The translations under genes were made by a program, and so were the position numbers. A stretch of 64,000 nt of DNA from NCBI RefSeq assembly GCF_002224285.1, contig NZ_CP022436.1, positions 1,364,001 through 1,428,000 of the forward strand, given 5' to 3'. The DNA comes from Arthrobacter sp. YN (GTDB lineage: Bacteria; Actinomycetota; Actinomycetes; Actinomycetales; Micrococcaceae). This document shows, piece after piece, positions 8,685 through 17,076 of the stretch; the stretch's first letter is position 1, and the number at the start of each line of letters is the position of its first letter. The notes beneath the pieces were generated by a model. The model was given only the letters and a program-made list of their open reading frames with translations. It was not told the origin of the DNA and searched no databases.

Positions 8685-9095
8685 GTGAGTACCCAACCTG
8701 ACCACTACGCCACACTTCACGTATCGCCGGACGCGACGACCCGTGAGATCACGCGCGCCTACCGCACGCTGCTTCGGACCCACCACCCTGACACACGCCA
8801 AAAGGTCGACGACGGCGACACCACCTCTGCGGCCGACCTCCAGGAACTGCACACCATCATGCAGGCGTACGTCGTTTTGTCGGACCCAGGGAAGCGGGCG
8901 GCTTACGATCGTGCGCGGTCCGGCATACCCGGCCGGGCTGCCGGAACGCCGGTGAAGGTAAGGGTTCACCGGCACCAACCGGCAGCGTCTGCCGCGTCTG
9001 CCGAGGGGGACCGGGAGCAGCCGCCGTTGTCGTTTGGTCCAACCCGTTGGGAACCTTCGTTTCGAATCCACAGAACACCAAGGAGCCACTCATGA
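8685..9095 (+). CDS. J-domain (DnaJ-like) co-chaperone
   Basis: The 136-residue protein has an N-terminal J domain (about residues 6-78) with the essential HPD at 34-36 and the helix IV motif AYVVLSDPGKRAAYDRA. Its basic/Ser-rich tail lacks the Gly/Phe region, zinc fingers and substrate domain of DnaJ. It could stimulate a DnaK ATPase and direct it to particular clients. I chose GTG 8685 because an in-frame start at 8493 would place the hairpin inside coding sequence. The stop overlaps the next gene's ATG (ATGA). Linkage to hsp20 suggests a hold-and-hand-over role in stress, which is inference. Confidence 0.8.
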   Translation: MSTQPDHYATLHVSPDATTREITRAYRTLLRTHHPDTRQKVDDGDTTSAADLQELHTIMQAYVVLSDPGKRAAYDRARSGIPGRAAGTPVKVRVHRHQPAASAASAEGDREQPPLSFGPTRWEPSFRIHRTPRSHS

Positions 9096-9469
9096 GTGCC
9101 TGGCGTCCCTACGACGGCCACATCATTCCCGCGTTCTACGAACGGTTCGAGAAACGCTGGGGGAGGGGAACGGCGCCATTCCTGGACCCTGAGGTCCACG
9201 AACAGCCGATGCCCCGTGCCCAGTGGATCAACCCGGACACCGGCGCTGCGGTTGCCGTGGTGCCCATCTGGACCGACGACCCCGAGCATCGGTCATTCGG
9301 CGTGTTCTACCTCCCACCAGCCGGAGACATCTGGATGCTCCGCCCTGGTCCCACCACGTTCGTGGAACCACATACAGGGGCCAGCGGTGAGCACGTAACA
9401 CTCAGGAACGACGCTTTCAAGAAGGCCGTCAACCACGCCAAGGAGTTCATCTACGGGCCCCAGCTTTAG
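9092..9469 (+). CDS. Unknown protein coupled to the J-domain gene
   Basis: The 125-residue soluble protein is one I do not recognise. AAGGAG lies 6 nt before the ATG, which overlaps the J-domain stop, so translation is coupled. It is rich in Pro and aromatic residues (RPYDGHIIPAFYERFEKRWG; FYLPPAGDIWMLRPGP) and has no signal peptide, transmembrane helix or Cys. Context suggests a role in proteostasis with the neighbouring J protein and Hsp20, perhaps as a client adaptor. Codon use matches its neighbours, so it looks like a genuine gene. Confidence 0.7.
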   Translation: MSAWRPYDGHIIPAFYERFEKRWGRGTAPFLDPEVHEQPMPRAQWINPDTGAAVAVVPIWTDDPEHRSFGVFYLPPAGDIWMLRPGPTTFVEPHTGASGEHVTLRNDAFKKAVNHAKEFIYGPQL

Positions 9470-9477
9470 CGGCGCCC

Positions 9478-9808
9478 GCGAGGGGTTGGCTCTCGGCACA
9501 AAAGAGAGGCCTCGAAGTGCCGAGGTGTCGCCCCTCGGCGGGTGGGGTACGCGCTTGAGCTGGCCACCCGCCGTCGTGCGTTGGTTCGCGAGGGGTTAGC
9601 TCTCGGCGCTAAGTTGGACCTCAAAGTGTTGAGATGTCGCCCCTCGACGGGTGGCTCGGCGGTAATAGCGACTCAAAGTGCCGAGATGTCGCCCCTCGGC
9701 GGGGTGGGGTACGCGCTCAACCTGGCCACCCGGCGTCGTAGGTTCCTATCGCGAGGGGCTAGCTCTCGGCATTAAGCGAGCCCCAAAGTGCCGAGACGTC
9801 GCCCCTCG
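9478..9808. repeat. Cluster of palindromic repeats (GCGAGGGG ... CCCCTCG family)
   Basis: Three imperfect palindromes lie at 9478-9537, 9588-9646 and 9751-9808. A lone right arm lies at 9679-9698. The left arm is close to GCGAGGGGTTAGCTCTCGGC and the right arm to TGCCGAGATGTCGCCCCTCG, about 20 nt each with a loop near 20 nt. The spacer after copy 1 (9538-9587) is repeated at 9699-9748 (TGGGGTACGCGCT ... CTGGCCACCC), so a larger unit was tandemly duplicated. Open frames through this stretch are by-products of the repeats. Confidence 0.8.
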
Positions 9809-10126
9809 GCGCAAGGTGGGGGAGAAAAGAAGGCTGGTGCAGCCTATGGAGAGAATCCGATGGCGACTGCACCAGCTGCTAGTACGACTTTCTGTTATGA
9901 GTTGTGACACCTATCCATTGGCCGCTCCTAGTTCCCGGCTTCGATTGTTTCCGGGCCTTGCAAAGTCTGTGCAGGTGGGGCGGAGCTGAGGTGGTCGGTG
10001 AGGTCTCCGCGCCCCGGGAGAACACCTCCCATTTTACGGCGGCTTCGTGGAAAAAGCGCTGGAATTCGCGGTAATTCAGGGGCGCCTGCAGGGTGGGAGC
10101 GGCCTGCCGTGGCACGATAGATCACG
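9809..10126. other. Intergenic region with one long inverted repeat
   Basis: No convincing gene is seen in these 318 nt. GCTGGTGCAG (9833-9842) pairs with CTGCACCAGC (9867-9876) as a 10-bp stem with a 24-nt loop. It could end transcription from the left or be a small structured RNA. Just before the next gene, GATAGAT lies 7 nt from the ATG, compatible with a -10 box and a leaderless transcript. I see nothing else. Confidence 0.4.
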
Positions 10127-11458
10127 ATGAAACTGCGCGCTGATCAGACCGGAAACCGTGGCCTCCCGATGCCCCTTTGGCTGCAGGGTGGTTTGGAAGC
10201 GGCGCAGGCAGCGTTCATTTCGGCCATCGTTGTGGTGTTGCCGCTGGTGGGAGTGTGGGCAACCGACGGTTTCCAGGACCGGAACGTCGACTCCCTCGCC
10301 CGTTTGGGCGGCCAGGCTTGGCTGCTGATCCATGGTGTTCCGCTGGAGCTGGCGCAGGTCAATATCGGTACTGCAGCCCAACCGGGGTCGGGTCTGTTGT
10401 CCCTCATTCCGCTGGGGTTGACGCTCATCCCGTTCCTGCTTGCGTGGCGCGCGGGTCGTCGGCTCGCCCGGGCCTCCTACACGGACCAACTGTGGCAGGC
10501 ATTCCTCGGCGCCTTCGTTGTGTACGCGGCGTTCGGGGCCGCCACCGGGTTCGTGTGCCGCACCCCTGAAGTAGTCATCAACCTCTGGTTCGCCATGACC
10601 ATCCCCCTGATTTCCTTCGGCCTTGGCATGATCGTGGGCGCCCGACGAGAGGCCGGATCGTGGAGCCGACTGATCGGCGTCGACGCCGTCGCCTGGCTCG
10701 CTAAAACCAGCCAGCATTCGCGCTGGGCGGGCTCCTACGTGGGCTCAGCGCTGAAGGCCGGGTTCGTCGCGGCCATGGCTTCGGTCTCTTTGGCCGCGGT
10801 GCTGCTGGCCGTCACCATCGTGTGGCACTGGACGGACATCATCGCCGTTTACGAAGGCATCCAGGCCGGCGCCCTCGGCGGAGCCGTGCTCACCATCGCG
10901 CAGCTGGGCTTCCTGCCGAACCTCGTCATTTTCGCGCTTTCATGGTCCACCGGCGCGGGCTTCTCGCTCGGCGTCGGCTCCACGGCGGGTCCCCTGGGCA
11001 CGGCGGTCGGACCGCTCCCGGCCGTCCCGGTCCTCGGCGCCCTCCCTGCAGGACAGCTCGACGCCGGCGCCATGGCCCTCGCGCTGCCCGTTGTCGCCGG
11101 CATCATGGCGGGCTGGTGGTTCCTCCGCGAAGGCGAGAACCACTTTGACGAGTGGCTCTCCATCAAGATCAAAGCCCGATGGTTCACAGCCGCCGTGTCA
11201 ACCCTGTTCCTCGGTGCGTTCATTGGCGCCGTTGCGGGGCTCCTCGGCGGGGCCTTGGCGTGGATCTCCCGCGGTTCGGCCGGGATTGGGCGGCTCACGG
11301 AAATCGGACCCCACCCGCTGTGGACGGCAGTCTGGCTGGCCGCGGAAGTGGGTATCGGCGTCGTGATTGGCTACGCAGTGGGGCCGTGGCTGGAACGCAG
11401 CCAGAAGCAGCGCGAGGCGAACCTCGACGAAGCAGCGTACGACGACGAACACGCCTGA
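10127..11458 (+). CDS. DUF6350/PerM-like polytopic membrane protein
   Basis: The 443-residue protein is largely hydrophobic, with about ten transmembrane segments and a short charged C-terminal tail. Sequence and position match the actinobacterial DUF6350 family, whose mycobacterial member PerM (divisome stability and persistence) is encoded just upstream of purN and purH. The same perM-then-purN order holds here. A role in cell division or envelope maintenance is inferred from that family. No SD sequence is obvious before the ATG. Confidence 0.78.
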   Translation: MKLRADQTGNRGLPMPLWLQGGLEAAQAAFISAIVVVLPLVGVWATDGFQDRNVDSLARLGGQAWLLIHGVPLELAQVNIGTAAQPGSGLLSLIPLGLTLIPFLLAWRAGRRLARASYTDQLWQAFLGAFVVYAAFGAATGFVCRTPEVVINLWFAMTIPLISFGLGMIVGARREAGSWSRLIGVDAVAWLAKTSQHSRWAGSYVGSALKAGFVAAMASVSLAAVLLAVTIVWHWTDIIAVYEGIQAGALGGAVLTIAQLGFLPNLVIFALSWSTGAGFSLGVGSTAGPLGTAVGPLPAVPVLGALPAGQLDAGAMALALPVVAGIMAGWWFLREGENHFDEWLSIKIKARWFTAAVSTLFLGAFIGAVAGLLGGALAWISRGSAGIGRLTEIGPHPLWTAVWLAAEVGIGVVIGYAVGPWLERSQKQREANLDEAAYDDEHA

Positions 11459-11502
11459 GCGGGTCCTCTTTCGCTGACGCTGGGCTACTTCAGCGAACGG
11501 GC

Positions 11503-11925
11503 TTAGCGCAGCGGTCCCGGCATGGAGTTCTCGAGCTGCGTCAGGCACTGCGACTTGGCGGATTCCGTCAGCGCCCCGCGTGAGCAATCCTGGTACGTGC
11601 TGACCTGACTGAAGAAGAGCACCGACGTCAGGATGAGCAGGCACATCACGGCCGTGACAACCAGGCCTGAGATTGTCCCGAAGAGAATCAGGCGCGGGTG
11701 CTTGTACTTCAGCGTGCGTACAAGGACGACGATCCCCAGCACCATACCCGCGAGCGTCAGAATGGCGCTCAACCACACGTAGTTCACGTTCAGGGAGAAC
11801 ACGAAGAACGCACCCAACGCCGTCAGAAGGAAGGCGCGGAACAGGATCTGGGTCTTGCCGAGGGCGGACTTTTCGGCCTCGGAGCGGGGTTGCTGGCTCG
11901 GCTTGGGACCGACGTCGGGATTCAT
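11503..11925 (-). CDS. Small membrane protein of unknown function
   Basis: The 140-residue protein has a polar N-terminus and three hydrophobic helices (about residues 28-50, 54-73 and 83-107). A short extracytoplasmic C-terminal region contains two Cys (YQDCSRGALTESAKSQCLTQ) that may form a disulfide. The ATG at 11925 is preferred because the next in-frame start upstream would nearly reach purN. It is convergent with the perM-like gene and divergent from purN. I do not recognise the family beyond general actinobacterial membrane proteins. Confidence 0.65.
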   Translation of the reverse strand: MNPDVGPKPSQQPRSEAEKSALGKTQILFRAFLLTALGAFFVFSLNVNYVWLSAILTLAGMVLGIVVLVRTLKYKHPRLILFGTISGLVVTAVMCLLILTSVLFFSQVSTYQDCSRGALTESAKSQCLTQLENSMPGPLR

Positions 11926-11963
11926 GTTTTCCAGCCTACGCGAGCCGCCCATAAGCTAGTGCA

Positions 11964-12533
11964 ATGCGCATTGTTGTCCTCGTCTCCGGTACCGGTTCCA
12001 ATCTTCAGGCAGTCATCGACGCCGTGAAGTCGGGTGAACTGGATGTCGAGATCGCCGCTGTGGGCGCCGACCGCCCCGACACGTACGGCGTGGAGCGCTC
12101 CGACGAGGCCGGCATTGAGACGTTCGTGGTCAACTTCAACTCGTTTGAAACCCGTGCTGAATGGGACACCGCCCTGCGCGACAAGGTGCTGTCCTACTCG
12201 CCGGACGTCGTGGTGTCCTCCGGGTTCATGCGGATCGTCAGCGAAGACTTCATCAACGCTTTCGACGGCAAGTACGTCAACACACACCCCGCGCTGCTCC
12301 CGTCCTTCCCGGGCGCCCACGGAGTTCGCGATGCCATTGCGTACGGCGTGAAGGTCACGGGCTGCACCGTTCACTGGGCCGACGCCGGCGTGGACACCGG
12401 GCCCATCATTGCGCAGGAAGCCGTTGCCGTGCTTCCGGAGGACTCCGAGGAAACCCTGCACGAGCGCATCAAGGTAGTGGAGCGCCGCCTGCTGGTCCAG
12501 ACCCTGGGGGACCTGGCCGCCGCCCCCGCGTAG
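11964..12533 (+). CDS. purN: Phosphoribosylglycinamide formyltransferase
   Basis: Transfers a formyl group from 10-formyl-THF to GAR in de novo purine synthesis. The 189-residue enzyme has the N-terminal VLVSGTGSNLQA phosphate-binding motif, the folate/catalytic stretch NTHPALLPSFPGAHG with Asn106 and His108, and the catalytic Asp144 in DAGVDTGPI. Length and motifs are complete. It follows the perM-like gene as in mycobacteria. purH, usually the next gene, lies about 4.5 kb further on, beyond inserted genes. Confidence 0.95.
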   Translation: MRIVVLVSGTGSNLQAVIDAVKSGELDVEIAAVGADRPDTYGVERSDEAGIETFVVNFNSFETRAEWDTALRDKVLSYSPDVVVSSGFMRIVSEDFINAFDGKYVNTHPALLPSFPGAHGVRDAIAYGVKVTGCTVHWADAGVDTGPIIAQEAVAVLPEDSEETLHERIKVVERRLLVQTLGDLAAAPA

Positions 12534-12555
12534 CGCGCCCCACCCATGTAGGTCC

Positions 12556-12627
12556 CCACCCAACTGAGTAACAGCAAGTGTTCCACTCAGCCCTGAGTAG
12601 AGCGTTTGCTGTTACCTAGTTGGGTGG
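12556..12627. repeat. Intergenic palindrome family A, copy 1
   Basis: The 22-nt arms are CCACCCAACTGAGTAACAGC plus AA, and the near-complement ending CTAGTTGGGTGG, with two mismatches and a 28-nt centre. It lies shortly after the purN stop. Related copies are at 13615, 24458 and 50826. Confidence 0.85.
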
Positions 12628-12687
12628 CAGGAACGAAAGGCTGTGGATAACGCCCCACGCTCCCGGCACATTTGCCAGCATGGGCTG

Positions 12688-13623
12688 ATGAAGATCCCGC
12701 GGCCGCTCCCGGCAGACCTCACTTCGAAGCCCTTTACAAGGCAGGAAGCGCTCGACGCCGGAGTGTCAGTTGGGCGACTGCGTTACCGGGATCTGGACTC
12801 GCCAAGCCGTCAGATATATCTACCCGGCTCCGTTGTCGAGTTGCAGTTGACCGATCGCGCCAGACCCTTGACGTTGGTCACACCGTTCTCCGCGGCTTCG
12901 CATGCGACGGCGTTCCTTCTTTGGGGGTTTCCCGGATTCCTCCCACGCAGCCATGAGCCGGGTATTCACATTTCGCGACCTGACACCGTCGGAATCCCGC
13001 GCCGCCGGGGCGTGATCGGGCATAGGGGACAGTTCTTCGAAGACGAGATCACCACTTTGGATGGAATGTACATCACCAGCCGAGCTCGGACATGGCTGGA
13101 CTGTGCCCGGAAAATGGATATTGACGAGATCACTGTCGTGGCTGACCATCTGTTGCGTGTGCCCAAGCCGGAATTTGAAGGACGCAGTTCCCCGTATTGC
13201 ACCATGGATGAGCTCGAAGAGATGCTTGACCGGCACTGGGGGACACCGGGTATCCGAAAGGCCCGCCTCGCCTTGGAACAAGCTTGCGTGGGTGCCGACT
13301 CCGCACCCGAAACGCGACTTAGGCTGGCGCTGAACAGGGCTGGGCTGCCCACAGCGGAAATCAACGTGCCCACGGAACTGAGTCCCGGCGTCGTACGTCA
13401 ACCGGACCTGGCGTATCGCGAACAGCGCATTGCCGTGGAATACGAAGGTGAGGGTCATTCAGGTCCGGAGCAGATTGTCCGGGACATAGCCCGTGAGGAA
13501 GACTTCAGCCGCGCAGGATGGACCTTGGTGAGGATCTCAAAACGGCACATGGGCAACGACGCGAGGTCCGCCGTGGCCAAAGTGCGCAGGGCGCTCGAAC
13601 AACGCGGCTGGGCTCCCGACTAG
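12688..13623 (+). CDS. AbiEi-like / DUF559-domain protein
   Basis: The 311-residue protein has an N-terminal region (PFTRQEALDAGVSVGRLRYRDL) resembling the winged-helix antitoxin-like domain of the AbiEi family. Its C-terminal DUF559 domain has the PD-(D/E)xK-type layout (PETRLRLAL, then QPDLAYREQRIAVEYEGEGH). A nuclease fold is therefore likely but activity is unproven. I chose ATG 12688, since the earlier GTG at 12643 has no better ribosome-binding site. Such genes are common singletons in Micrococcaceae, and no toxin partner is adjacent. The final codons and stop (CCCGACTAG) lie inside the palindrome at 13615. Confidence 0.72.
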   Translation: MKIPRPLPADLTSKPFTRQEALDAGVSVGRLRYRDLDSPSRQIYLPGSVVELQLTDRARPLTLVTPFSAASHATAFLLWGFPGFLPRSHEPGIHISRPDTVGIPRRRGVIGHRGQFFEDEITTLDGMYITSRARTWLDCARKMDIDEITVVADHLLRVPKPEFEGRSSPYCTMDELEEMLDRHWGTPGIRKARLALEQACVGADSAPETRLRLALNRAGLPTAEINVPTELSPGVVRQPDLAYREQRIAVEYEGEGHSGPEQIVRDIAREEDFSRAGWTLVRISKRHMGNDARSAVAKVRRALEQRGWAPD

Positions 13624-13680
13624 GTAACAGTAAACGTCCCACTGAGCGCTCAATGGGACGTTTACTGTTACCTAGTTGGG
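13615..13680. repeat. Intergenic palindrome family A, copy 2
   Basis: The 27-nt arms (13615-13641 and 13654-13680) match at 26 positions around a 12-nt centre, forming a very stable hairpin. The left arm includes the last two codons and TAG stop of the DUF559 gene. The right arm ends one base before the stop of the convergent MFS gene. It fills the whole intergenic space and may act as a bidirectional terminator. Confidence 0.88.
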
Positions 13681-15033
13681 TTAGGAGAGCACGCGCTGCT
13701 TCGTTTCCGGGGCGAAGAACGCCATCCACAGCACAGACAGCAGCACCAGGCCGCCAGCCATCGCGAACGACTGCGCCAACCCGAACTCGGGCCAGAAGAA
13801 CGAGGCAAACACCAGCGGGCCGAAGCCGGCGCCGATGCGGGAGAACGTCGAAGCCCAGCCGAAGCCGGAGCCGCGAAGCTCGGTTGGATACAGCTCGGAC
13901 ACGTAGGCGTACAGGACCGGAATGGCCACCTGGACCACGAAGCCGAACACCAGCAGCCAGAAGACAGCAGCAGAAGGCACATCCACCACGAACGCCACGA
14001 TCACCAGGGTCAGCGCGGACAACGGACCAGTGATGGCAAGGATCCACTTGCGTCCCACCCGCTCCACCAGCAGCGCTGCGACCACCACGCCCAGAAGTCC
14101 GACGGCGGCCATGCTCGCCGTCGTGACGAACGCCTTGTACTCCTCGAATCCGGCGCCGATAAGAATGCGCGGCATCCACGTGAGCGACAAGTAATAGACC
14201 AACAGGATGCTGAAGAACAGGGCCCAGGCAGCGGTCGTAATCTTCCAATTGAACTGCCAGATCCCGCGCAGCTGCGCCCATGCGCTGCCGGGGGAGAGGC
14301 GCGGAGCGGCCTGCGGTTCAGGCAAGCTGTAGGCCCTGGGTGAAGCCCCGGTGGCTTCCACCAAACCGTCAATCACCGCCGCCGCCTCTTGCCGTCTACC
14401 CGCTCGAATCAAGAACAGCGGAGATTCCGGCACCGAACGCCGAACCCAGAAAACGAGCAATGCGGGTAACACCATGATGAGCATCGTGAGCCGCCAATCG
14501 CCGAACGCAGCAACAAGACCGGCGGAGACGAATCCACAGAGCGCCGCACCGATCGGCCACCACCCGTCCATGGCCGTCAGCACCTTGCCGCGTTGTTTGC
14601 GGGGCGTGAACTCACCCACCAGCGCGTAATCCACGGGGATGCAGCCGCCCAGGCCGAAGCCGGCCATGAAGCGGAAGATGCAGAACCACACGATGTCCGG
14701 CGCAAAAGCACCCAGGACCGTGAAGATGCTGAAAATCAGGAGGGTCGCCGTGAAGGCTTTCTTGCGGCCAATGGTGTCAGCGATGGTGCCCCACGCGAAC
14801 GCACCCACGGCCATGCCGATCAGGTTGGCCGTGCCGATCCACGCAGCGTCAGTCGGTTGCAGCGACCAGTGCTTGGACAGCAGCGGAATCAGGATGCCGT
14901 TGAGCGTGACATCCCAGGCGTCGAACATGAACCCGAGCCCGCCGATCAGGAAAATCCGTCCTTGGACCTTCCACCGCCATGGCAGTTCCTGCACAACTTG
15001 CTCGCCGCTGGGCACGGCTGTGTATGTATTCAT
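13681..15033 (-). CDS. MFS transporter in the murQ operon
   Basis: The 450-residue major facilitator has twelve predicted transmembrane helices. The MFS signature GTIADTIGRKKAF lies between helices 2 and 3, with a related RVGRKW in the second half. The overall type is metabolite:H+ symporter (GFMFDAWDVTLNGILIPLL). AGGAGG lies 5 nt before the ATG at 15033, fixing the start against an in-frame codon further up. It is the last gene of a kinase-murQ-transporter unit, so uptake of MurNAc or a related amino sugar is the obvious proposal. The substrate is inferred from context only. Confidence 0.8.
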   Translation of the reverse strand: MNTYTAVPSGEQVVQELPWRWKVQGRIFLIGGLGFMFDAWDVTLNGILIPLLSKHWSLQPTDAAWIGTANLIGMAVGAFAWGTIADTIGRKKAFTATLLIFSIFTVLGAFAPDIVWFCIFRFMAGFGLGGCIPVDYALVGEFTPRKQRGKVLTAMDGWWPIGAALCGFVSAGLVAAFGDWRLTMLIMVLPALLVFWVRRSVPESPLFLIRAGRRQEAAAVIDGLVEATGASPRAYSLPEPQAAPRLSPGSAWAQLRGIWQFNWKITTAAWALFFSILLVYYLSLTWMPRILIGAGFEEYKAFVTTASMAAVGLLGVVVAALLVERVGRKWILAITGPLSALTLVIVAFVVDVPSAAVFWLLVFGFVVQVAIPVLYAYVSELYPTELRGSGFGWASTFSRIGAGFGPLVFASFFWPEFGLAQSFAMAGGLVLLSVLWMAFFAPETKQRVLS

Positions 15034-15084
15034 TGGGCCTCCTGCATGCAACTTTATGCGCTGTGCACGGAGCGGAAGTCCGCG

Positions 15085-16035
15085 TTACTTCTGGTTCTCG
15101 ATGGCCCGCCGCAGGAAACCACCGGCCTCTTCCAAGGCACCCTTGGCCTGACCAGCCCCGATACCTGTCAGGAGCACCAAAATGGCCGCCTTCACGGAAC
15201 CGCCAACAGAGTCCAAAGCAGTGGCAGCTTCCTGGGCCGACACTCCGGTGGCGTGCTGGACCGTCCGTTGCGAACGGGCCAAGAGCTTCTCGTTCGTGGC
15301 ACGCAGGTCCACCATCAGGTTCCCGTAGGTCTTGCCGAGCTTTACCATCACCAACGTGCTGATCATGTTGAGGACAAGTTTCTGGGCGGTACCCGAGTTC
15401 AGCCTGGTCGAGCCCGCAATAAACTCCGGACCTACAACAACCTCAATCGCCGCGTCCGCCAGGTGACTCACGGCCGAGCCCTTGTTGCACGCCAGCGACG
15501 CCGTAAACGCACCCCGTTTCCGCGCTTCTTCCAGCGCACCGATCACGTACGGCGTCCTGCCGGAGGCGGTAATACCCACGACGGCGTCGGCTTCCGTCAC
15601 GTTGATGTCATGAAGGTCGCGCGCGCCGGCCGTTGCGTTGTCCTCGGCATACTCAACGGGTTTCTGGATGGCCTGAACTCCGCCCGCAATAAGTCCGACG
15701 ACGAGACCCGGCGGGGTGCCGAACGTCGGCGGGCACTCGCTCGCGTCGAGCACGCCCAACCGTCCGGCCGTTCCCGCTCCCACATACAGAAGGCGCCCGC
15801 CGCGCTGGAGTCGCTCCGCAACGGCGTCGACCGTTTGAACGATCGCCGGGCTCGCAGCCTCAACGGCAGCATGTACTCCTGCACTGTGGGCAAGCATCGC
15901 GGAAACGAGTTCTTCAGTGCCCAGGATGTCCAGATTGTCCAAACCCTCGGCAGTGGCCTCGGTCGCCAACCCGGCGAGTTCCGTGCGCAGGCCCGCAAGT
16001 TTGTCGGCGTCAGTCGGGCCAGTTTGTTCCGTCAC
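15085..16035 (-). CDS. murQ: N-acetylmuramic acid 6-phosphate etherase
   Basis: Cleaves the lactyl ether of MurNAc-6-P to give GlcNAc-6-P and D-lactate in peptidoglycan recycling. The 316-residue protein has a SIS-type sugar-phosphate fold (LLYVGAGTAGRLGVLDASECPPTFG; VVGITASGRTPYV) and the helical region with the TRLNSGTAQKLVLNM signature of MurQ/GckR proteins. The GTG at 16035 follows AGGAAAGG and lies inside the end of the upstream kinase gene (26-nt overlap), indicating coupled translation. Confidence 0.93.
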   Translation of the reverse strand: MTEQTGPTDADKLAGLRTELAGLATEATAEGLDNLDILGTEELVSAMLAHSAGVHAAVEAASPAIVQTVDAVAERLQRGGRLLYVGAGTAGRLGVLDASECPPTFGTPPGLVVGLIAGGVQAIQKPVEYAEDNATAGARDLHDINVTEADAVVGITASGRTPYVIGALEEARKRGAFTASLACNKGSAVSHLADAAIEVVVGPEFIAGSTRLNSGTAQKLVLNMISTLVMVKLGKTYGNLMVDLRATNEKLLARSQRTVQHATGVSAQEAATALDSVGGSVKAAILVLLTGIGAGQAKGALEEAGGFLRRAIENQK

Positions 16036-16957
16036 GGTGGATGTACCTTTCCTGGATGAGCCCGCGGCGCGTCGCAGCGAGGGCAGCACCATCCAAGCCA
16101 TCGCCGAGTGGCGCCACCACCTCAATCCCAGCCGAAGCGAGGGACTTCCGCAAGAGCGCCGCGAAGAACTCCGATCCCACCACTCCGCCCAGGAGCGCCA
16201 CGCGCGGCGAACTGCTGCGCTCACCACCGGACGCGAGCTTCACCGTGTGGGTCAGAATGCGGCACGCCTCGCCGATGATGTCATGTGCGACGGCGTCACC
16301 CGCCTCCGCTGCGTGCAGAACCAGCGGCGCGAACCGGGCCATCGCCCGGTAGGGGTTTTCGTTGGCAGCGAGCCAGCCCGGGAGCATGTCCGGCGACTCG
16401 ACCAGAGCGCCCGCCGCAGCCGACAACGATGTGGCGGGGCCGCCGTCGTGCGCTTCAAGAACTGCCTGAAGACCTTGCTGGCCGATCCATCGCCCGCTCC
16501 CGCGATCACCAAGGTAGGGCCCCCAGCCGTCGGCCCGGTGCAGGACTCCGGTTTCGTCGAAACGGAAGGCCACGGCGCCGGTACCTACGATGAGCGTGGT
16601 GCCCGGAGCTCCCTGGAGAGCACCGAGCTGTGCGGCCGTCGCGTCGGAAAGGACGGCTGCGGGGACACTGAATCTCTGGGCCAACATGGTGGCGAGTTCC
16701 TGGGACTTTTCGGCGGATGCTTCGACGCCGGCCACTGCGGCGCCGATTCCTGTCAGCGTGCTGACGGGGAGGCCGGGCGGCAACAAGCTGACCGTCTCGA
16801 GGAGCAGCTCGAAGGCCAGCGTGGGCCCGTTGTCCACGTGTACGCCGGGAAAGCCGTGCTGATCGGCCGCGCCCAGCAACTCGCCGCCGCTGCGCAGCTC
16901 CACGCGGCAACGGCTCTTCCCTACATCGGCAACAAGAACAACCTCGGTGGCTTCCAT
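16010..16957 (-). CDS. BadF/BadG-type sugar kinase, probable MurNAc/GlcNAc kinase
   Basis: The 315-residue ASKHA-fold kinase has phosphate-1 motif [14 protein letters not shown] (residues 8-21), phosphate-2 motif [14 protein letters not shown], and an adenosine motif near [13 protein letters not shown]. The BadF/BadG/BcrA family includes eukaryotic GlcNAc kinase and bacterial MurK. Encoded with murQ and overlapping it, this protein most likely phosphorylates MurNAc (and perhaps GlcNAc) at O6 to make the MurQ substrate. Start ATG 16957 is divergent from purH. Confidence 0.83.
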   Translation of the reverse strand: MEATEVVLVADVGKSRCRVELRSGGELLGAADQHGFPGVHVDNGPTLAFELLLETVSLLPPGLPVSTLTGIGAAVAGVEASAEKSQELATMLAQRFSVPAAVLSDATAAQLGALQGAPGTTLIVGTGAVAFRFDETGVLHRADGWGPYLGDRGSGRWIGQQGLQAVLEAHDGGPATSLSAAAGALVESPDMLPGWLAANENPYRAMARFAPLVLHAAEAGDAVAHDIIGEACRILTHTVKLASGGERSSSPRVALLGGVVGSEFFAALLRKSLASAGIEVVAPLGDGLDGAALAATRRGLIQERYIHRDGTNWPD

Positions 16958-17076
16958 GGATCAACCCTATGTTGCGGGACGCAAAACGGGACCAACCACG
17001 AAACGCGATAAACTCTCCGTATCCCACACCCGCGACACCACCCGCGATATCTACGCGAACTAAGACGGAGACTTTT

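Noticed and set aside
9478..9808. Repeat cluster considered as a CRISPR array
   Set aside because: The spacers are themselves repeated, unit lengths vary, the repeats are long palindromes and no cas gene is near.
9542..9989. Short open frames through the repeat cluster
   Set aside because: Their coding potential comes from palindromic repeats; no start signal or conserved product.
12643..13623. DUF559 gene considered as a transposon or restriction-system component
   Set aside because: There are no terminal repeats, target duplications, methyltransferase or toxin partner next to it.
14593..16059. A 488-codon plus-strand open frame
   Set aside because: It runs antisense through the MFS transporter and murQ, both supported by motifs, and its composition is unlike a protein.
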